This document shows, piece after piece, positions 1-11,138 of a stretch of 64,000 bases of DNA; position 1 is the first letter of the stretch, and every line of letters begins with the position of its first letter. The translations under genes were made by a program, and so were the position numbers. Below the pieces are notes generated by a model that worked only from the letters and a program-made list of their open reading frames with translations, did no database searches and was not told where the DNA came from. This DNA comes from Lucinisca nassula (Eukaryota > Mollusca > Bivalvia > Lucinida > Lucinidae): positions 462,501 through 526,500 of the forward strand of contig OY757011.1 in NCBI GenBank assembly GCA_963580285.1, written 5' to 3'.

Positions 1-493
1 GAAGGCCAAGGTGAAGGCCGAAGAAGGAAAGATGATGGCTATACCGAATTCCTGGTAAAATAGGAACGCCGACGCCGGTCCTTGTAAAACTAATGAAAAA
101 GAGCGAGAAAGCAAAGATCATGAGAAAGCGACAGGAGATGAAAAACGCTGGATATAAGCTGGTTGATGACGTGACAAAACTGAATACCAAACTAATTAAC
201 ACTCTCCTACTCCATAAACAGACATACAGTGCATGCTACTTTAATGGCTGTGTCTTTGGCAAAACAAAATCAGGGAAGCGACATAAAAAGTAAAAGTAAA
301 ACAAAGATCAGTAATCGATACAATTAACTTACTCCACCCATCAAAGACACCAAAGGGAAAGAAACACCAACATGAAGCAACCAGACCATAATGGAAACCT
401 AAACAAAGGAAGGCCATGAGGACAGTTACTTTCCCACAAAATGGCCAAATGGCCATCCAAAATAAAAAAAAAACACAAGTGATACACACAGTA

Positions 494-1794
494 CGAGGGT
501 AGGCTGAAAAGTTCTGAGCCTGACCAAGATCCAATGGTTTATCCATGTTGAAAATGCCTTATTTTCAACATAGTCTTCCTTCCTGTCCACACACTTCCTC
601 CAGCGATGCTGGAGTCCTTGGATCCTAGTGGTATAGAAGGTCTCATCTTGGTCCCTGAAAAACTCCTCCACAGCAGCTATCACCTCCCCGTCTGACCGAT
701 AATGCTGCCCAGCCAAGTCCTTTTTCATGTTTGGAAACAGGAAATTAACTGACGGAGCTAGATCAGGTGAATATGGAGGGTGATCGACAAGTGTGAAGCC
801 ACAGTCATGCAGAACAGCCGTTGCGACACCCGATTTATGAGCAGGCGTATTGTCCTGATGGAACAAGACCCCTTTTGTCAATTTTCCGGGTCATTTAGCC
901 ATTATTGCTTTTCGCAATTGTTTTAGCAGATCTGCATAATACTCCCCATTAATTGTTCTGCCCTTTTGAAGGTAATCTATAAGTATTATTCCCTTGGCAT
1001 CCCAGAATACTGATGCCATCACCTTCCCTGCAGAGGAGACGACCTTTGCCTTCTTTGGAGGGGGCGAGCCAGGGTGCTTCCATTGCATGGATTGTCTTTT
1101 GGTCCCTGGCTCAAAGTGATGAACCCAACACTCATCCTGAGTGACAAAAACGGTCAAGAAAACCATCTTGGTCTGCTTCAAAAATAGCCAAGTTGGCTTG
1201 TGACAGGTTCAGTCTGGTCAACTTTTGGTCAGGGGTCAAAAGCCGTGGCACCCATCTGGCGGAAACCTTCGACATTCCTAATTCACTGTGTAGAATGTTC
1301 TCTACTCGTTCACGGGAGATGCCAACAGTGTTAGCTAACTGATTCACAGTTAAACGCCTGTCATCCAACACGGCCCTGTGCACTCACTTGGCTGATTGTT
1401 TCCCAAGTTGCTGCCGTTGTGTGTTGTCCACACCGGTCTTCATCTTCAAGGCTGTCCTTGCCCATCTTAAAATTTGCTGCCCCTTCTTTTCACGGTTGCA
1501 TACGAAGGAGCATCATCCCCTAATGTAGCAACCATATCGACATGAATGTCCTCAGGAGCTAACCCCTTTTTATGGAGGTACTTGATGACACCACGATGCC
1601 AGATTTTTTTCCATTTTCTCAAAAACGTGCTAGTATCAGTTTTCAAAGTATAGAATTTCTACGTTATTGCAGGTAAACTTGAACCCATTTGAGTCAAATC
1701 AAGTAATAAACGTTTGGATTTAATGAATACAAAATTTCATGGCTGTTCGATGCCTGCTTCTTGGTCAGACTCAGAACTTTTCAGCCTACCTTCG
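494..1794 (-). mobile_element. mariner DNA transposon (inactive)
   Basis: A 1301-bp element with inverted ends of about 36 bp. The left end starts CGAGGGTAGGCTGAAAAGTT; the right end is its reverse complement with few mismatches. TA dinucleotides flank both sides (492-493 and 1795-1796), the standard mariner target duplication. Length, TIRs, TA duplication and a minus-strand mariner transposase relic all agree. It sits in a copy of the RT-B tail, so it inserted after that copy. Confidence 0.93.
530..1614 (-). pseudogene. mariner transposase, degenerate
   Basis: Reads from about 1614 down to the left TIR. The N-terminal helix-turn-helix region is followed by the DD34D catalytic domain: first Asp in VFWDAKG, second in HQDNTPAHKS. 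The third Asp, expected in the APSD motif after HPPYSPDL, is Val (APSVNFLF), so the triad is broken. There are at least two in-frame stops (near 1385 and 891) and frameshifts near 1150, 1470 and 1605. The stop near 891 (AAA TGA CCC) is consistent with CGA to TGA decay. Mariner transposases cut and paste their own element in the nucleus; this copy cannot. It is of the mariner rather than Tc1 type, judged by the D-to-D spacing and motifs. Subfamily not assigned. Confidence 0.9.
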
Positions 1795-1905
1795 TAAGTA
1801 ACAACTAACAACATAAATAAACCGCCATTGAAGAACCACCTTGGAACGGGAAGTGGAAATAATTCCACTGGGGGGGGGGGGGGTTAAATCGATTTTACAT
1901 GGCCA

Positions 1906-3045
1906 TATGCACAGACATAAACTATGTGATTGAGCCAAAGAACCCAAGAGACCCTAAAACTGTAACATAGCTGAACACAGACATTTAGAAATTTGAGAAA
2001 ACTTCTTATTGACCTTTATCCTGTTGAATAAATTAATCTGACCACACCCATTTCTGGCTGTTGGCAAATCAAATTACTTGATATTATGTGTTTGATTGTG
2101 TTTGCAAACTGAATGACAGATAATGTTGATCATGATCAGATGGCTATCTGGATCTGTACGGTTTGCTAGGGCAGGGATTTTCTTGTTTCAGCGGGATGAG
2201 GGCCAACTTAGAGACACAAACTCAGTAAGGTGCTAGTGTTTAGTATGTATGAACTATGTATTAACGGTTATTTTCTTAATCTAATGGCTATATTACGAAA
2301 CGCAGAGTGAGAAGGTAGAACCAAGTTAATAATAAATCTTTTTACTTTAAGTGTAAGCTGTGGTAGCACACACGCACGCACACACACAGGTACCCATGGT
2401 TGTGTTAAATTCTTGTTTAAAACTTACTGTTACTAATCTGTGAATGTCACTTCTACAGGCCTTACATTTTCCAGGCATTTCCATGACATTTTGCTTGAGT
2501 TCAGGCCTAAGACGTTGACTTTCCCTCATATATTATAATATAAAACTTGTCCTGCTGGATGTATTTATCTAGCCACACCCATTTCTAATCAAACTACCTG
2601 ATATAATATACTCATTTAGTTTCACAAACTGTATGTCAGACAGTTTAGACCCTGATCAGATGGCTCATTATCCAGAAGCCAGCTGATCTGGATCTACACT
2701 GCTTGCAAAAGTATGGATTGTCGTGTCCAGCAGGACAAGGCCTTTCAAGCATGAAAAAGCTTGGTCAGTATGTGTCTAGACTCATTATGATAACATAATT
2801 GTATGCTAGAGAAACTTTTTTATTTCTCTAGAACTGGCATTCTTTTGGTCCTTCTTATATCTCGTCCGAGCAAGGATTGTTGGGACTCAGTAGTGAAAGG
2901 TAGTAAAGAATCTTATGATTGAGCCCAGAAATGTCATTAGTTCTAATTCTCATGTCACTGCTTCTCCGTTTTCAAGCTAAGGATTAAGTTCCTACATCAC
3001 AGGTCCTGATGAATGAATGGCATTTGACGTGTCACCAGTAAAAAG
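1906..3045. repeat. Diverged direct repeat, otherwise unassigned
   Basis: Two related stretches of about 180 bp lie at roughly 2030-2210 and 2565-2745. They share phrases such as CCACACCCATTTCT, GATCAGATGGCT and GATCTGGATCTRYAC in the same order. The interval also holds a short CACACG microsatellite (2366-2388). No gene or protein similarity is seen. Confidence 0.5.
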
Positions 3046-3446
3046 TCATTTTTGATTTTTATTTGCCCTCACTGCAGCTGGTGTTGTGCCGTGTGGTGGC
3101 CGTAAAACGTCTCCCCGTACATCAATCATAGTGCAGTTTATATTTTACTTTTGGTCCTTTGAGATCAGCGTGAATATTCTGAGAAATCAGAAATAAATCA
3201 TTGGTTTAGACTTATATTCTAGACAGGTTTTTAATTATTTGGACCCCATTTTGATTTATATCAGTCTTTGTATCGACTGCCTATTCGAAATTCGCAAAAT
3301 TGCAGTATAATTCCTCTGGCTTTCTTTGCCGGATGATTACAGGATCACTGATGAGGCTTTATTAGCCGAAACTACGTAGTATGACCCATCTTCTTTCTTA
3401 TGAATGTTTTCATTGCTCTTAAAGGAACTCATTTTTGATTTTTATT
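3046..3446 (+). mobile_element. Hammerhead retroelement unit 1 (PLE LTR / retrozyme type)
   Basis: A unit of about 383 bp beginning and ending with the same 18 bp (TCATTTTTGATTTTTATT at 3046-3063 and 3429-3446). The same end sequence closes the other copies at 12.67 and 27.1 kb, so it belongs to the element. This suggests slightly more than one monomer of a tandem array rather than a target duplication. The body shares its first half with the unit at 21.1-21.5 kb and its whole length with 12346-12670 and 17530-17865. It contains a hammerhead. Confidence 0.7.
3342..3387 (+). ncRNA. Hammerhead ribozyme 1
   Basis: A 46-nt motif with the complete hammerhead core. Stem I is GGATCA/TGACCC with one A-C mismatch, followed by CTGATGA. 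Stem II is GGC/GCC around TTTATTA, then GAA. Stem III is the palindrome ACTACGTAGT, and the cleavage base A lies at 3381 after GT. This is the minimal type I form with a very short stem III described in Penelope-like elements and retrozymes, thought to self-cleave mainly as tandem or dimeric RNA. Confidence 0.85.
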
Positions 3447-3855
3447 ATTCTGAACGAGTCAATCAGTTCAAATGTGCAACTTTAACATACAAGCAAAATA
3501 AAGGGAAATCAAGAACATGTTATATATGTAGTAGAAGGATTGTAAGGAAAATTCCTGTTGTGTTCTTTTACCATGAATTGACCCCTGGGTTACAAAGCAA
3601 GCGACACAAACACGTGGCCAAACGGTATGTAACAGACTGGTAAAAGTTTCACTCTATATGTACTTTATATACCTATTTATGTTCTTACTAAAGCCGTAAA
3701 ACTACAAATACTTTATCCATTTCAACAAATGTATTTCAGTATTCGTCAGTGATCATATTTTTCTTGAATTGCCTTTTTTCTACTTTAATTGCTTTGCATA
3801 ATAAATTTAATTTACTTTTAATCTCGGTTGGTGCCTGATGGCCTGTCAAGGTTAA

Positions 3856-4135
3856 CATCACGAGAACAAGTCCGTGAAATAAAGACCCCCCTAAACCCCA
3901 CTTTATATGGAGAAAACTGGGGTTTACGGGGGTAAACATTATTTTCCTTATTTCTGCTCATAGACATAGGTTGTGGGTACTCGTTAGAACCGCCTCAATG
4001 AGGCGGTTCTAACGAGCACCCACAACCTATGTTTGAAGTAAAAATAACAAAAATATCACAGATTTTCATCCGAAAAGTAGCCATTTTGGAGATGTGAAAA
4101 AATGCACTATGCCGCACGGGTATGTTATCGTAATG
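3856..4135. mobile_element. Foldback MITE, subtype with CCGTGAAAT/CCGCACGG ends
   Basis: Short inverted ends CATCACGAGAACA and TGTTATCGTAATG enclose a large central palindrome. Its arms, centred near 3997, read ACATAGGTTGTGGGT, then CTCGTTAGAACCGCCTCA, and mirror back almost perfectly for about 36 bp. There is no coding capacity. About ten relatives lie in the window. The transposase that moves it is unknown. Confidence 0.75.
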
Positions 4136-4230
4136 AACCCGAGGCCATAATTTATAAAATTCTGAAGTACTCAGTCACCTGAAAAAAAAAGAAATAGAAG
4201 CCAAGGAAAGCCACGATCAAATATAAAAAA

Positions 4231-4590
4231 GAAGCGATGGAAATGATCAGGAATCGATACAATTAACCCTCAGCTCCCATCATCGACACCAAAGAGAAAC
4301 GAAACACGAACCAAAAATAACTAGGCCCTAATGGAAAAGCCAAAATGACAGTTTCTTTCCCGCGAAATGGCCAATCGACTATGTTTAGTCCGCATAAAGG
4401 CCTCCTAACTCATCAGTGCGACATCACCGAGAACAAAAAAATAAAAAAACAAACAAACACAGAGATGAAAGACTGGTGAGGACCCGACAGCAAGAAACCA
4501 CTGAAATGCTTGAGCAAAAGAAAACCAACAGTTAGACAGCGAGGGGTCCGACCAGAGACAGACTTCAGGCACCAACCAACATTACCAATG
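4231..4590 (-). repeat. RT-B 3' tail copy with internal deletion
   Basis: Minus-strand tail repeat, recognised from ATGATCAGGAATCGATACAA at its 3' end through GGCCTCCTAACTCATCAGTG to ACAACCAATGTTG-like sequence. The middle section between the 'CCAAAATAAA' part and the 'GTCCGCAT' part is missing. Confidence 0.65.
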
Positions 4591-4859
4591 ATACCAAGAG
4601 GAAGAGTAACTAACAATGAGGAAAACAAAAAAAAAGGAATCACTAAAAAAAACAACAATCAGCTTCCTCTTCCCCGCCCGAAGAGATCGCGGTGAAGCAG
4701 GCAAAATTAATGAAAATTAATTATAAATAAATTAATTAATAATAATAACCATAAGCACACACAGCATGAAGAGCCGAGTAGGCAAATCTGACAAAGCAAC
4801 ATTTAAAATGAAAAATATAAGAACCACCGCCTTTGGACGGTCAGTAGCGAGAACCACTG

Positions 4860-5200
4860 GGGAGTTTGAAGCTGCTTACGAAGTCTAAAGGAACTGATTT
4901 TGACCTTAGCGAAAATCGGTCAAGGTGAACCTAGGATCATCTTTTTGCAACCTTGATAGTAATCGGGCACAAAGTACTACTTACCAAGTTTCAAGGCAAT
5001 CAGCTCAGTGGTTCTAAAAAGACCTTTAAGGTTTTTACCATACTTAAGCATGGCTGCTATCTTGGTCATGTGACCTAGACCATCTTTGCCTAGTAACATT
5101 TGAAAGTGGTGGACGACAGACGACGGACGGACGACAGACGGGCGACGGCGTCCTTCCATCCTATACGCTCCCCCGGACCCTTGGCTCATGGGGGCTAATT
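4860..5200 (+). repeat. 3' portion of a pearl-like tandem-repeat element
   Basis: The stretch ends in a GACGGACGAC-type microsatellite (5110-5150), then CCTTGGCTCATGGGGGCTAA. This is the same terminal arrangement as the 52.4-54.7 kb element, which ends with a GACGGACGAC run, then CCTTCGGCCCAGGTGAGCTA. No intact 5' end was found. Old and truncated. Confidence 0.45.
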
Positions 5201-5446
5201 AACGCGCATTTGTCCTATAAACTTTATAAAGGCTTAAAAATCTTCCAAGATGAATGAAGACATAATCATTTATATTGTTTAACACAGTAAAACAAATCAC
5301 AATCGGTAAAAAAGGGTAAATGTCACTTTTTCCTTTAATTAACGGGAAAAAGATACCAGAAGAAGTCCTTAAGAAGTGAGATAAATTTCAAATTCAACAC
5401 TGATCGCGGAGATGTCACGGCTTATAACCGAATTACAGAGTAGAAC

Positions 5447-5632
5447 TCAACATGTGGAAAATGTGCCATTAAGCATATTAATCTTAAGCGCCATGGTATC
5501 AGAAATAGATTTATAAATGACGAAACCGTTGGCAACAAATAATTTGTCTTGAACCTGGTATTCGTTGATGCAGTTAACATGGCCTTTGAAATACATATGA
5601 TCTTCTGTTATATTTGTGTGCTGGCCAGAGTT
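5447..5632 (-). CDS. Possible terminal exon, unrecognised
   Basis: A minus-strand frame of about 60 codons, outside the satellite sequence, ends in TGA near 5447. It carries two N-glycosylation-type motifs (NIT, NGT) and several Cys. A candidate splice acceptor (CTGGCCAG) sits at its start. A second partial copy (about 6784-6920) comes from the satellite's 1293-bp duplication and keeps the frame up to the breakpoint. This could be the last exon of a secreted or membrane protein captured by the array, or chance. I do not recognise the family, and the frame upstream runs into satellite. Confidence 0.25.
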   Translation of the reverse strand, partial: NSGQHTNITEDHMYFKGHVNCINEYQVQDKLFVANGFVIYKSISDTMALKINMLNGTFSTC

Positions 5633-5635
5633 CAT

Positions 5636-8600
5636 TATACTCATCCCTACTAATAGTGTTGAATAGCCGAGTACGTGCAAGCCACATGACAAGGTGAAAA
5701 ATCCTTTGTTTTATACTCATCCCTACTATTATGGTTGAAAACCGAGTATGTGTAGGCTACACAAGGTGGGTAATGCTATGTATTGATACTATAATTAAAT
5801 AGCCGAGTAGGTGTAGGCTACAAAACAAGGTGAGTAAAGCTATGTATTGCTACTATAGTTGAATAGCCGAGTACGTGTAGGCTACATGACAAGTTGAGTA
5901 ATGCTATGTAACGCTACTATAGTTGAATAGCCGAGTACGTGTAGGCTACATGACAAGGTGAGTAATGCTATGTAATGCTACTATAATAAAATAGCCGAGT
6001 ACGTGTAGGCTACATGACAAGGTGAGTAATGCTATGTAATGCTACCATAGTTAAATAGCCGAGTACGTGTAGGCTACAGGACAAGGTGAGTAATGCTATG
6101 TAATGTTACTATAAGTAAATAGCCGAGTACGTGTAGGCTACATGACAAGGTGAGTAATGCTATATAATGCTACTATAAGTATATATCCGAGTACATGTAG
6201 GCTACATGACAAGGTGAGTAATGATATGTAATGCTACTATAGTTAAATAGCCGAGTACGTGTAGGCTACATGACAAGGTGAGTAATGCTATGTAATGCTT
6301 CTAATTATAAGTATAAGTAAATAGCCGAGTACGTCTAGGCTACATAACAAGGTGAGTAATGCTATGTATTGCTATTATAGTTGAATAGCCGAGAACGTGT
6401 AGGCTACATGACAAGGTGAGTAATGCTATGTAATGCTACTATAGTTGAATAGCCGAGTACGTGTAGGCTACAGGACAAGGTGAGTAATGCTATGTAATGC
6501 TACTATAAGTAATTAGCCGAGTACGTGTAGGCTACATGACAAGGTGAGTAATGCTATATAATGCTACTTTAAGTAAATAGCGGAGTACATGTAGGCTACA
6601 TGACAAGGTGAGTAATGCTATGTAATGCTACTATAGTTAAATAGCCGTGTACGTGTAGGCTACATGACAAGGTGAGTAATGCAATGTAATGCTACTATAG
6701 TTAAATAGCCGAATACGTGTAGGCTACATGACAAGGTGAGTAAAGCAATGTAATGCTACTATAGTTGAATAGCCGAGTACGTGCCATGGTATCAGAAATA
6801 GATTTATAAATGACGAAACCGTTGGCAACAAATAAGTTGTCTTGAACCTGGTATTCGTTGATGCAGTTAACATGGCCTTTGAAATACATATGATCTTCTG
6901 TTATATTTGTGTGCTGGCCAGTGTTCATTATACCCATCCCTACTAATAGTGTTGAATAGCCGAGTACGTGCAGGCCACATGACAAGGTGAAAAATCCTTT
7001 GTTTTATACTCATCCCTACTATTATGGTTGAAAACCGAGTATGTGTAGGCTACACAAGGTGGGTAATGCTATGTATTGATACTATAATTAAATAGCCGAG
7101 TACGTGTAGGCTACAAAACAAAGTGAGTAATGCTATGTATTGCTACTATAGTTGAATAGCCGAGTACGTGTAGGCTACATGACAAGTTGAGTAATGCTAT
7201 GTAACGCTACTATAGTTGAATAGCCGAGTACGTGTAGGCTACAGGACAAGGTGAGTAATGCTATTTAATGCTACTATAGTTAAATAGCTGAGTACGTGTA
7301 GGCTACAGGACAAGGTGAATAATGCTATGTAATGTTACTATAAGTAAATAGCCGAGTACGTGTAGGCTACATGACAAGGTGAGTAATGCTATATAATGCT
7401 ACTATCAGTATATAGCCGAGTATATGTAGGCTACATGACAAGGTGAGTAATGATATGTAATGCTACTATAGTTAAATAGCCGAGTACGTGTAGGCTACAT
7501 GACAAGGTGAGTAATGCTATGTAATGCTTCTATAAGTAAATAGCCGAGTACGTCTAGGCTACATAACAAAGTGAGTAATGCTATGTATTGCTACTATAGT
7601 TGAATAGCCGAGTACGTGTAGGCTACATGACAAGGTGAGTAATGCTATGTAATGCTACTATAGTTGAATAGCCGAGTACGTGTAGGCTACAGGACAAGGT
7701 GAGTAATGCTATGTAATGCTACTATAAGTAATTAGCCGAGTACGTGTAGGCTACATGACAAGGTGAGTGATGCCATATAATGCTACTATAAGTAAATAGC
7801 CGAGTACATGTAGGCTACATGACAAGGTGAGTAATGCTATGTAATGCTACTATAGTTAAATAGCCGAGTATGTGTAGGCTACATGACAAGGAGAGTAATG
7901 CAATGTAATGCTACTATAGTTAAATAGCCGAATACGTGTAGGCTACATGACAAGGTGAGTAAAGCAATGTAATGCTACTATAGTTGAATAGCCGAGTACG
8001 TGTAGGCTACATGACAAGGTGAGTAATGATATGTAATGCTACTATAGTTAAATAGCCGAGTACGTGTAGGCAACATGACAAGGTGAGTATTGTTATGTAA
8101 TGCTACTATAGTTAAATAGCCAAGTACGTGTAGGCTACATGACAAGGTGAGTAATGCTATGTAATGCTACTCTAGTTGAATAGCCGAGTACGTGTAGGCT
8201 ACATGACAAGGAGAATAGTGCTATGTAATGCTACTATAGTTGAATAGCCGAGTACGTATAGGCTACATGACAAGGTAAGTAATGTTATGTATTGCTACTA
8301 TAGTTAAATAGCCGAGTACGTGTAGGCTACATGACAAGGTGAGTAATGTTATGTAATGCTACTATAGTTATATAGCCGAGTACATGAAAGCTACATGACA
8401 TGATTAATAATGCTATGAATTCAACTTTTCCCTACTACTTTGGTTGAATAACCGTGTACGTGTAGACTACATGACAAGGTATGAAATGCTGTGTAATAGC
8501 CGAGTACGTTTAGGTTACATGACAATGTGGGTAATGCTGTGTAATAGCCGAGTACTTTTTTGCTACATGACAAGCTGATTAATGCTGTGCATTATACTCA

Positions 8601-9591
8601 TCCCTACTACTACAGTTGAATTGCCGAGTACGTGTGGACTACATGACAAGGTGAGTAATGCTATGTAATGCTACTATAAGTAAATAGCCGAGTACATGTA
8701 GGCTTGATTGACAAGGTGAGTAATGCTATGTAATGCTACCATAGTTAAATAGCCGAGTACGTATAGGTTACATGACAAGGTGAGTAATACTACTATAGTT
8801 AAATAGCCGAGTACGTGTAGGCTACATGACAAGGTGAGTAATGCTATGTAATGCTACAATAGTTAAATAGCCGAGTATGTGTAGGCTACATGAAAAGGTG
8901 AGTAATGCTATGTAATGCTACTATAAGTAAATAGCCGAGTACGTGTAGGCTTCATGACAAGGTGAGTAATGCTATGTAATGCTACTGTAGTTAAATAGCC
9001 GAGTACGTGTAGACAACATGACAAGGTGAGTATTGCTATGTAATGCTAATATAGTTAAATAGTCGAGTACGTGTAGGCTACATGACAAGGTGAGTAATGC
9101 TACTATAGTTTAACAAGCAGAGTACGTGTAGGCTACATGACACGATGGGTAATGCTATGTAATGCTACTATAGTTGAATAGCCGAGTACGTGTAGGCTAC
9201 ATGACAAGGTGAGTAATGCTATGTAATGCTACTATAGCTGAATAGCCGAGTACGTGTTGGCTACATGACAAAGTGAGTAATGCTGTGTTATAAAGCCGAG
9301 TACATGAAAGCTACATGACATGATGAATAATGCTGTGAATTCAACTTATCCCTACTACTATAGTTAAATAACCGTGTACGTGTAGACTACATGACAAGGT
9401 ATGAAATGCTGTGTAATAGCCGTGTACGTTTAGGTTACATGACAAGGTGAGTAATGCTGTGTAATAGCCGAGTACTTTTTTGGTACATGAGAATCTGATT
9501 AATGCTGTGCATTATACTCATCCCTACTACTACAGTTGAATTGCCGAGTACGTGTGGAATACATGACAAGGTGAGTAATGCTGTGTAAGTA
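5636..9591. repeat. 64-bp satellite array with higher-order duplications
   Basis: About 60 imperfect copies of a 64-bp unit; for example GTAGGCTACATGACAAGGTG recurs at 5941 and 6005. A common core is CCGAGTACGTGTAGGCTACA. A 1293-bp block starting at 5491 recurs at 6784, including non-satellite sequence. A second block starting near 8371 recurs near 9291 (shift 920). Frequent in-frame stops argue against coding. Confidence 0.95.
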
Positions 9592-9876
9592 ATTACGAAA
9601 ACACCCCTAATATACAAATAAATCGTAAATTTTGCAGCCGAAATAAATGATTTCTTTAAGATCTAAAATTGTAATATTTTTCTTATTTCTGCTCAAAATA
9701 TAGGTTTTTGGCACACGTTAGAACCGCCTCAACGATGCGATTCTAACGAGTACCCACAATCAATAGCTTAGAGCAGAAATAAGAAAAAAAGCAAGATTTA
9801 TCCCTGTAGACCCCAGTTCTACTCTATAAAGTGGGGTTCAAAAGGGTCTGAATTTGAATAGGTGTGTTTCCTGATG
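9592..9876. mobile_element. Foldback MITE, AAAACACGCC subtype
   Basis: The left end ATTACGAAAACACCCCTA and right end TAGGTGTGTTTCCTGATG are inverted. The central palindrome is around GTTAGAACCGCCTC / GCGATTCTAACGAG, flanked by TTCTTATTTCTGCTC and GAGCAGAAATAAGAA. It directly abuts the satellite array. Confidence 0.7.
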
Positions 9877-10458
9877 ATGAGTGATGATGAGTAATGTCAT
9901 GTCACTATGGTGAAGTCTGTATTAGGTGTCTGTTCATTCAAGTGTCAAATCAACAAACTTAAAGTGGCGCTTTGAAAAAAGTTGAGATCAACCAGTTTTG
10001 CCGTGTCCTTCCGTCATTTCATCCGTCATTCCTTCTTCTGTCCATCTTCATCCGGGATCATGTCCTGTAGTTACTTCCTTCGATAGGTTTTACAATTTAC
10101 ACGCAATGAAAAAGATTTATCAGGAACTAGGCAAGCAATTTTGTTTAAACTGGATACACACACGGTTGGCTGATGTATCCGGTATATCAAAGTCAAATCG
10201 CTATATCTATTGGAGTTATCCTTTAACATGTTCTCCAATTTGCCTTCAGTAAAACATTTTTGTTACGCTTTTTTTACGAACTGTCACCATAAAAATAATG
10301 AAATAAGGTACAAACATTGACCGATGATTGATGTAAGTACTATACCGGAATCAGGGGTTATGGCACATAACTCCTAAAGTTACTTCCCTCGATAGATTGT
10401 ACAATTTACTATAAATGTAACACGTTCGTATATAAAGTTTTTCAGGAACTATGTAAAA
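9877..10458. other. Unassigned AT-rich interval
   Basis: No gene, RNA or element boundary recognised. The phrase AGTTACTTCCYTCGATAG followed by TACAATTTAC occurs twice (near 10070 and 10380), so it contains a short, diverged direct repeat, perhaps from an old tandem-repeat element. An 84-codon plus frame (9998-10252) has no recognisable features. Confidence 0.4.
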
Positions 10459-11138
10459 AGATGTGAAGGCAATGATAAGGAATCGATAACATTAATCAAC
10501 ATCTACCATCACCGACACCAAAGGGACAGAAACGCAAACATGAAATAACTAGACCCTAATGGAAACATCAATAGCGGGCAGCCGAAAGGACAGTTACTTT
10601 CCCACAAAATGGCCCACTGGCTATCCCGAAACGAAAAGATATAAGCGATACACACATTCAAAGACGAGCTGTAACAAAACTAAATCGTGACAGAAGAACC
10701 CCTTGGAACTGTCAGTGAAAGGCATTTCACTAGAGGTAGGGGGTCTTAAATCGATTTTACTCGGCCGCAGTCCTCGACCTTAGTTCCTTCGCGCTTCAGT
10801 CAAATAATCTGTTCAGTCCGCATGTAAACCATATCCAAAAACACAAAAAAATCAAACAAACCACATTGATGAAACAACGGTGAGAACTCGAGAACAAGAA
10901 ACCACTGACATGCCGGAGCATCGTTTAACATTTATGTTATAACCAGTCATTTTACCTCGAAGAATAATTTTATAAAATTGGGTACTAAAGTCATTGCAAG
11001 TACATACTTTTTTGAATTAATATACTAAGTCAACATAAAATCTGGTTCCGAGAGACCATGTTGCAGAACAGATATACGTCCAACAATGAATTTTGAAATT
11101 GAATCGGAATCGCGTCTATAAAATTTAGAAAGGCTTGC
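10459..11138 (-). pseudogene. RT-B copy, truncated, minus strand
   Basis: 10935-11138 is the reverse complement of the RT-B C-terminal coding region. It matches 11440-11650 base by base with scattered changes, for example CGGTTCCG-like, TTGCAGAA and AATTTTGAAATT phrases. It continues leftwards, with about 190 bp deleted, into the 3' tail, whose end is at 10459. It is thus a 5'-truncated copy lying head-to-head with the plus-strand copy that starts at 11139. Confidence 0.7.

Larger units (their letters stand above)
290..1905 (-). repeat. RT-B 3' tail copy, split by mariner
   Basis: The left part (290-493) and right part (1795-1905) join into one minus-strand copy of the dispersed tail repeat when the mariner is removed. 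The same sequence is uninterrupted near 40945-41458. The right part carries a 14-G run just before TTAAATCG, a position where other copies have about 6-7 G. No RT coding sequence remains. Ends were placed by eye. Confidence 0.75.

Noticed and set aside
3404..3643. 79-codon frame with CX2C after the hammerhead unit
   Set aside because: It starts inside the hammerhead unit and has no recognisable domain; likely chance.
5636..9591. Regular array as a CRISPR
   Set aside because: Units are contiguous 64-bp satellite repeats without unique spacers, and the rest of the window is animal-type DNA.
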